Positions 58,171-64,000 of a stretch of DNA of 64,000 nucleotides are shown one piece after another. Where the stretch lies: positions 2,914,001 through 2,978,000 of the forward strand of contig OX344753.2 of assembly GCA_947034885.2 (NCBI GenBank). The letters run 5' to 3'. This stretch comes from Thuidium tamariscinum (lineage: Eukaryota > Streptophyta > Bryopsida > Hypnales > Thuidiaceae). The position numbers and the translations under genes are program-made. How positions within the stretch are numbered: the first letter of the stretch is position 1; each line of letters opens with the position of its first letter. The notes beneath the pieces are model-generated. The model did no database searches. It was not told the origin of the DNA and saw only the letters and a program-made list of their open reading frames with translations.

Positions 58171-58543
58171 TAATAGGTTGTTTTCTTCCCGTGAAGTTAT
58201 GGTGTAGTTCCTGGAGCAATTGTGGCACATTATGATTGGTTGTAAGGCTCTCATAAATGCAGCTAGCCCTTAGTTGGTTTTGCAATCAACCTATACCACC
58301 ATTATAGGTCAAAGAGAATCTTCTACTAAAAAATTCATAGTAATTACAATTTGTGTAATAAAATTTCTGAAAAAATATAGCATCCTTCCAAATTCTATTT
58401 CTGTACATGTAAAAAAATTTACATTCAAAAAAGCTATATTCTACATTTGTGTAATTGCTTAAGTGGTTGAAAATGGGTGAAATACTCTAAATCCACACTA
58501 TTGGGCCTACTTCGAATGGTGGATTTAGTGTCCTCCCCTACTA

Positions 58544-58816
58544 AGGTAGGTACACCCAAAAGCGCCCTGTCCCTAAAAGCACCATCTACAGTGCACATAC
58601 ATTTCCAAAATCAGTCATGTTCAGAGGCTGTAGATGGCGCTTTCAGAAACGGACTTTGATTGTTAATAACTTCTACATACGGTATCCAAATCGTGGGTTC
58701 TTTGGTGCGTTGGAATATGCTTTCACTTGCCAACAAGACTACATAAAAATCTGAAATAGCTAATAACAGGAACTAGGCACAGTATGAATAAGTGGCGCTT
58801 TTGGGTGTACCTACCT
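58544..58816 (-). mobile_element. MITE family 1, copy 4 (inverted)
   Basis: Same element as 45855-46127 in reverse orientation, termini AGGTAGGTACACCC / GGGTGTACCTACCT perfect, TA at 58542-58543 and 58817-58818. Subterminal ACCATCTACAG / CTGTAGATGGCGC retained. Confidence 0.9.
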
Positions 58817-58818
58817 TA

Positions 58819-60576
58819 CATGGAACGGGTTTAATGGTCTCCATTAATTACACTCCGGCACTTAAGTTATGTTGGTGCAAATTCTTCCTCGGGGAGGTGA
58901 TTAGGGAGAGCATCAGGGCAACACTAAGTTAGTTGGACTAAGAATGAGGATGAGTCCCCAGGTGGCGCTCCGTCCGCGAGGGGATTTGAAAGGGTCTGTC
59001 GATCAGTCAGTGGAGGGGGGCATTGAAGGCTGCCGGACAAAAGGGGGGCTCCAGTAGGTGGGGATTTTCCGGGGAAGTCGCTGTATGTATCTCCTGTAGG
59101 ACCAGCCCGTGCACCTCACGGGAGGTTCGCTCTACGCCTCTCGATCTAACTCTGAAAGCTTACAGTAACTGAGTGGGGAACCGACTGCCAGGGATGAGGA
59201 AATGGATGAGCTTGCCAGGCCAGAGATCCAGGCACCAGACGCTTCTGATCCAGTTAATGGCCTGGCCTTCTTGCAATTGCAAATTTAATTGCGCGCAAGC
59301 CTAGCGAGCTAGCTCGCTCGATCTTCCAGAAATTGGTCTGGCTTGCCGTCGTCTTTGATTCCCTTCTTTTTCTATTCTCCACTTCGAAGAGGAATTTGCG
59401 TTTACGATCTTGAGTAGCAATTCAGAGGAAACGGAAGTTTCCTGATCGACTTGCTTGGAATGCTGGCTTGCTGTGTAAGATGAAGCTCGATCTCTAGCTC
59501 CTTACTGTGGCTCGCATTGTGCTTCACATGTTTCGGATCGGATGCTGCCATGGAAAAATTTGCAGCGGAAGCATTATTGGGAGGGTTGTGTGAGTTCGAT
59601 TGTTGGGAGCCTTGAGATGAGAATGCCACCGAGAGATAGAAAAAGAGATCGAGAGGTGTGAGAAACTGATCAGGTGCGTGGTGAAGCTTTTTTTTTAATT
59701 ATTATTATGTTTTGCGAAATGGGGTTGAAGTTGACGTGAAAATAGTGTGAGTAGCGATCAGGGTTTGGAAGCATTTGCATTTGTTTTTAAGTTTACTTAC
59801 TCCAAAGAAGGATGGGTTTGATAGCGCCTTTGCCGATGAAGAATGGGTTTCTGCCATGTGGTCAACAGATTCACGTTTGCTCTGCATGCTTTCCAGGATT
59901 TATGTTTGGTTCTGACGACGTACATGTCGGAATACGCATCTTGTCCAAGGGATTCATTGGTTGCCATGTGTGCAGACAGGCAGGCAGGGAAGCCGGCCTC
60001 AGTGGGTTCACTCGCATCTTTTTTCTTTTTTATAAGTTATATGAAAGGTTAGCCGGGGCTGTACAAGTGGGAAAGCGTAACGTAGCCTAGCTGGAAAATC
60101 CCTGCTTAGTACCTGTGGAAGCGTGAAACATGGTAATGTTCCCTTGTGCAGCAGATTTTCGCGAATTTGTGTAAGGAAACTCGTGTGTTTTCGGACAGAT
60201 CTGGGCAGCCCCAATGTACGATCGGAAATCAGGTAGCTAGCTAGGACTCACTTACAGATCACCCGAGAACCCTGAAATTGTGCACGTAAGGATGTAGCAG
60301 CTCTCTATCTATTGGATCCTTCTCCAAATCATTAACCCAGAAACCGGGAACCGCTAATTCCCAGGAATCGTTCGTATAACGTAACTCGTCTCTGCTGATA
60401 CTCGCCAGGATCCCAACACACACAAAACTCGTCATATTTCTACGAGGATTTCGCATTGAGGGGGGAGGGAGCGCCTTTAGCTAGCGAGGATCAATTAGCT
60501 GCTGTGTGTGTCGCAATAGTCGCAATAGTAGCAGTGAGTCTGTGTGTGTGGCGGTGTACAAACGTGTAGCCCAACC
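58819..60576 (+). promoter_or_regulatory. Promoter and probable long leader of the bHLH gene
   Basis: GC content is clearly higher than in the intergenic DNA to the left, right from the MITE edge. Palindromic CGAGCTAGCTCG lies at about 59307. Small open frames exist (minus strand 59402-59629; plus strand 59812-60090) but none resembles a known protein; in a leader the plus-strand one would act as an upstream ORF. Last bases before the start read CCCAACCATGG. Transcription start not determined. Confidence 0.4.
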
Positions 60577-63500
60577 ATGGCGATCATGGCACCAGCAGCG
60601 CCGGAGCAAGTGTTGATGGGGCTCACACGCAGCTGCAACGCAGGTCCTGTTTTCGTTGCAACGGAGACGAGAATTTCCCCATTCGAAAGCAGCAGTAGCA
60701 GTAGCGGCACTTTCCACCAGCACTTAGATTGGCAACCTTTTCACTCGCCGAATTCGCAAACCACCATAGCCAGTGCCTTGAAATCTCCATCGCCATCCCC
60801 AGCCACCGATTGGGAGCAGCTGCTGAATCACCCCGGTGGTGGATTCGAGCTCCCACTATGGAGCACGAAAGCTGCAGGGGATGATTTCGCACTACATGAA
60901 TCCCCACTCGCCAAGCACGTTGATGATGCGCGCACTCCTACACTACAGCCGCAGCTGTTGGAAGCCGTTGAGGGAACAACAATCGCTACAGCCACCATGG
61001 ACGCGCCCGTCGTCGCCGCCTCTGCGCCGCAGGAGAGTCCCGGGACTACCACTGCAAAAGCGTCGCCTCCACGATCTTCCCATCACCATGGAGTTGACCT
61101 TGCGAACACGAATTCACGGAAACGCAAAAAGGATCGCTCATCGTCCGACCCCAAGGTACTCCCAATCCACCCATCCTCTGATAGAAATCTAGATTACTCT
61201 CTCTCTCTATCTCTCCCTCCACTGTTGTGAGCTTGTGGGGTTGCAATGTCGGGTTTGCAATGTGTCGAAATCTGTATTACTCTCTGTCTTTCTCTTCGCT
61301 GATCATGATGTGAGCTTGTGGGTCTTGCAATCTCGGGCTTGCAATGTGGTGAAATCTATATTACTCTCTCTCTCTCTCTCTGCGCTGATGGGAGCTAGCG
61401 GGGTTAGCCATCTCGGGTTTGCAATGTGGTGAAATCTATTTCACTCTCTTTCTCTCTCCGCTGACGGGAGCTTGTGGTGTTCGCAATGTAGCGAGGGGAG
61501 CAAGGGGAGGGCGTGAATTCGAAAACTGGCAAGCGATCTCAAAGGGGCAGGGAGCAATCCTCCAGTGAAACCTCTGGTGAATCTGCAGGTGCAGGGAAGG
61601 AGAATCGTCACCATCGTCACCATCATCGGGACCCTGAGCGGAATCCCAAGCCAGAACTTTCCAAGCAGGATTACATTCACGTGCGCGCTCGTCGCGGGCA
61701 AGCCACCGACAGCCATAGCTTGGCGGAGCGCGTGCGGCGCGAGAAAATGAGCGAGCGCATGAAGTTCCTGCAGGACTTGGTGCCCGGGTGCCGCAAGGTC
61801 ACCGGGAAAGCGGTTATGCTGGACGAAATCATCAACTATGTCCAATCCCTGCAACGGCAAGTGGAAGTACGCGACGGTTCCACCACTTCATCACTTCCAT
61901 GAAACTGGTTTAGGGTTTCAATCGCACTTTGGTTTTGCATGATATGTACCCTTATTAATAACTCTTTTTTTTGGGGGGGGGCAATGACGTGATAAAGAAA
62001 CTACCGTACTCAGAAGATTGACGAATAAACCACAGCTTGGAAACTGTAACAGAATCGAAAACCGTCGAAATTTGAATCTTAGATAGATTGCTTTCGACAA
62101 TTGCGAGCTTCATTTGAACAAGGGAGAGTTCCTGAATCCAATGAGCTGTTGTGTATATTTTCATTCATGTCGATGCATTGATTTTTGCTTGATTTGACAT
62201 GGCTTTAATTGCTCTAATTAACTATAGTTGGCATTGGTTTAAAAGGTGCCATGCCACTCAGTGAGCACATCTACAACAGGTGGGGGGCTGGTTCGATCTA
62301 AGTCGATCGATCATTGTGTGGGTGAGTGCGCGCAGAGTTTATCGATGAAGCTGGCGTCGGTGAGTCCCGCGCAGTCGAGTCATCACTGGACCTTGGAGAG
62401 CTTGTTGAGCAACAAGGAGATTCTGCAGGCGCAGCAATTCTCTAGCAACGGCGCAGCAGGAGCCTTTGTAATGCAGCGGCAGCAGCGGATGCCACCACCA
62501 CCACCAGCTGCCGCCGCCCAGCAACAACTTCCCTTTGGCTTCGACTTCTGGGGCTCTACTTCGTCTGGAAATCTTGGGAGCCGGGGTCTTGCCACGCTGA
62601 GCGCCCCCAATTTTGCTGACTTGACGACGACGTCCATGAGGCCGTTTCACGCCACTGGACATCAGGTCTGGAAACAATCTGCTTCTGTTGTTTAGTTTTG
62701 AATCTGTTTGTGTCGAGCATGCACGCCCGTTCCTCTTCAATCTCACATCCTCTGTTCTTTCTCTTCCTCCAAGCCTGATCGAGATCCAAGGAGTGGATTC
62801 ACGAACTGCAGATTCGTAACTCTTAATATCGCATCCCTTGTTCTCTCTTGAGCCCGAGAGAACATTCTCTCTTGTATCCGCTGTCCAGTTCCAAGATCGC
62901 TTTGTGGGTTACTCTCATTATCATAATGTTGTAAAATTACGGAGTTGACAAGTATGAAAAGGATACTAAACCACCAAAGTCTCGACTCTAGTACGCACTC
63001 CTTTTTTATGTTAATTTCGAGACACGCTTTTGGGGTGACGTTGATTTTAAGGTTTCTGGGTGTTTTGTATTTTCTTAGGGTTTGGAGTGTTGGACTAAGA
63101 GATTTTGGTTCTGGTGTGCAACAGTTTACTGAACGGGATGGGGAGCTTCAGAGCGTAGTGCACATGGGGTTGCATCAACAAAAGCAGCTCGGATCCTTTG
63201 CAAGCCAGCTTCAGTGTAAGCTTCGATCTTCACTTTTCGGGGGGTTAAGTTCAGAGATTTTGGAGTACTTAATTTTGGGGGTTTAGGCCAAAGTCGTAGA
63301 GGTCGTGGTTGCATTTCAGACGAAAGATATGTTTGCACTTGGTGGTGTCTAGGATGTTGCTAAATTATGAAAGCGATTCCAATCTAAAAGTGAATCCAAA
63401 TCCAAAGCTGTACCTTAACCCAAACTTATCCTTAAGATCTTTGCTAACATCACTCTTATAATTTAGTAACACCAAGTGCGAACATACCTTAAGATTAAGA

Positions 63501-63737
63501 ATCAGAGCAAGGCCTGTTGCAAGCAATTGTAATAACGGGTTTGAAGACACGGGAAGCGTGCAAGCCAAAACTATGAACAAGTATTTTCCTGTTGTGAAAC
63601 GGCGCCGTGATTTCCATCCATGCTGAAGGTAAGTTCGGTCTCGAGAGTTCTGCAATTTGTGTGGAGACTGATTTGGTGAAGGTGGGTTGTTGTCTGCAGG
63701 TCAACTTCCTGCGAGTCGCATGAAAGTTGAGTTTTGA
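60577..63737 (+). CDS. bHLH transcription factor, CIB/BEE/BPE-like (subfamily XII)
   Basis: DNA-binding dimeric factor of the nuclear class typified by CIB1, BEE and bHLH49/74. Five exons: 60577-61155, 61492-61866, 62336-62665, 63125-63215 and 63700-63737, all GT-AG, 470 aa. The N-terminal ~250 residues are Ser/Pro/Gln-rich with a [13 protein letters not shown] motif and a KRKK patch. The bHLH begins at about 253 ([20 protein letters not shown]); H268, E272 and R276 form the H-E-R triad that reads G/E-boxes. Helix 2 ends QSLQRQVE, followed in exon 3 by [11 protein letters not shown] as in the family. Exon 3 adds a poly-Pro/Ala/Gln tract; exon 4 has LQSVVHMG and the tiny exon 5 gives [11 protein letters not shown]-stop, the conserved C-terminus. 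The exon 2 acceptor at 61491 is preferred; in-phase alternatives at 61500 and 61509 would shorten the protein by 3 or 6 residues. Confidence 0.93.
61184..61491 (+). repeat. Tandem ~83-bp repeats in bHLH intron 1, ending in the acceptor
   Basis: GAAATCT starts units at 61184, 61267, 61351 and 61431 (periods 83, 84, 80); each has a CT-rich tract, CGCTGATGGGAGCTTGTGG-like text and TTTGCAATGT. Units 1-3 end GCAATGTGT/GG; the last, truncated unit ends GCAATGTAG, which is the splice acceptor used. Confidence 0.85.
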
Positions 63738-64000
63738 TATATGCTGCCTCATCCAAAAGGACAGTTGGGTAGCATTTTATTTTTATTTTTGACACAAACT
63801 GTAATGAAAGAAGATTTCATTGCAAGGAAACTTGGGTGTAACGATTGGGAAGAGTGTTGGACTGTACAAATTAATTGTATGCGTGAGCTTCTGAGCAATG
63901 GAGCTTTTAAATACTGTATAATTATGGATCACAGGTGTCAATGGTGTAACGGAGCTCTCGAGATTTTATTTTTTTTAAATAAAAAATAAATAAAGCCTCT
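63738..64000 (+). other. Probable 3' UTR of the bHLH gene
   Basis: Directly follows the stop codon. AATGAAA and, at the very end, AAATAAAAAATAAATAAA could serve polyadenylation. The open frame 63741-63989 is not recognised. Confidence 0.4.

Noticed and set aside
59040-59140. Possible tRNA-like text around GGTTCGCTCTACGCC
   Set aside because: No cloverleaf with acceptor, D and anticodon arms can be drawn on either strand. No tRNA, rRNA or snRNA gene was found anywhere in the window.
60495-62789. Several long minus-strand frames across the bHLH gene
   Set aside because: They are antisense shadows of GC-rich exons whose plus-strand translation is clearly conserved.

Overview
This is nuclear DNA from a land plant. 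The evidence is spliced GT-AG genes with small introns and plant-type proteins: a STAY-GREEN chlorophyll Mg-dechelatase, a plant Elongin C, a VIP5/RTF1 subunit of the Paf1 complex and a CIB/BEE-like bHLH factor. These sit as GC-richer islands in very AT-rich intergenic DNA crowded with small inverted-repeat transposons. A chromodomain Ty3/gypsy element that appears to be self-primed, like the fungal Tf1 and Tcn1 groups, together with compact genes, makes a bryophyte (moss or liverwort) or other seedless plant the best guess. The sequence alone does not give a genus.

Layout. 0.7-5.6 kb: STAY-GREEN gene on + (5 exons, 321 aa), followed by a four-copy hairpin array and a GC-rich segment that may be the 5' end of a convergent minus-strand transcript. 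5.6-11.4 kb: MITEs, a GGATAT satellite-like patch and hairpin elements. 11.46-13.5 kb: Elongin C on - (3 exons, 120 aa) and its leader/promoter. 13.5-21 kb: AT-rich DNA with MITEs and a 1-kb perfect-centre foldback. 21.4-31 kb: an old ~0.5-kb tandem repeat array invaded by two smaller elements and by one complete Ty3/gypsy chromovirus (23704-30195, 5-bp target duplication GCTAT). 36.3-40.85 kb: RTF1/VIP5 on + (7 exons, 646 aa). 41-58.8 kb: no recognisable gene; at least five MITE families and a second 1.57-kb foldback. 60.58-63.74 kb: bHLH gene on + (5 exons, 470 aa).

The four host genes are unrelated in function and show no operon-like link. The most striking find is the chromovirus. Its LTRs carry a tandem array of perfect heat-shock elements just upstream of a TATA box. 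The predicted 5' end of its RNA is exactly complementary over 11 nt to the site next to the 5' LTR, the hallmark of self-priming. It also has a row of similar leader hairpins and an extra ORF after pol. Its LTRs are identical outside one microsatellite-like array and a 5-bp indel, yet its reading frames hold six nonsense codons, all explainable as C-to-T changes. It is therefore probably a defective member of a family mobilised in trans.

MITE families defined here from the sequence only: family 1 (AGGTAGGTACACCC termini, TA target site, 4 copies), family 2 (CATTAG termini, 9 copies), family 3 (TGCTATTATGTGAG termini, 3 copies), family 4 (AGGTAGAGGTACCC termini, TA target site, 4 copies), and a hairpin family with the motif CCAACCCATGTGG that is also found at the ends of the 1-kb foldback.
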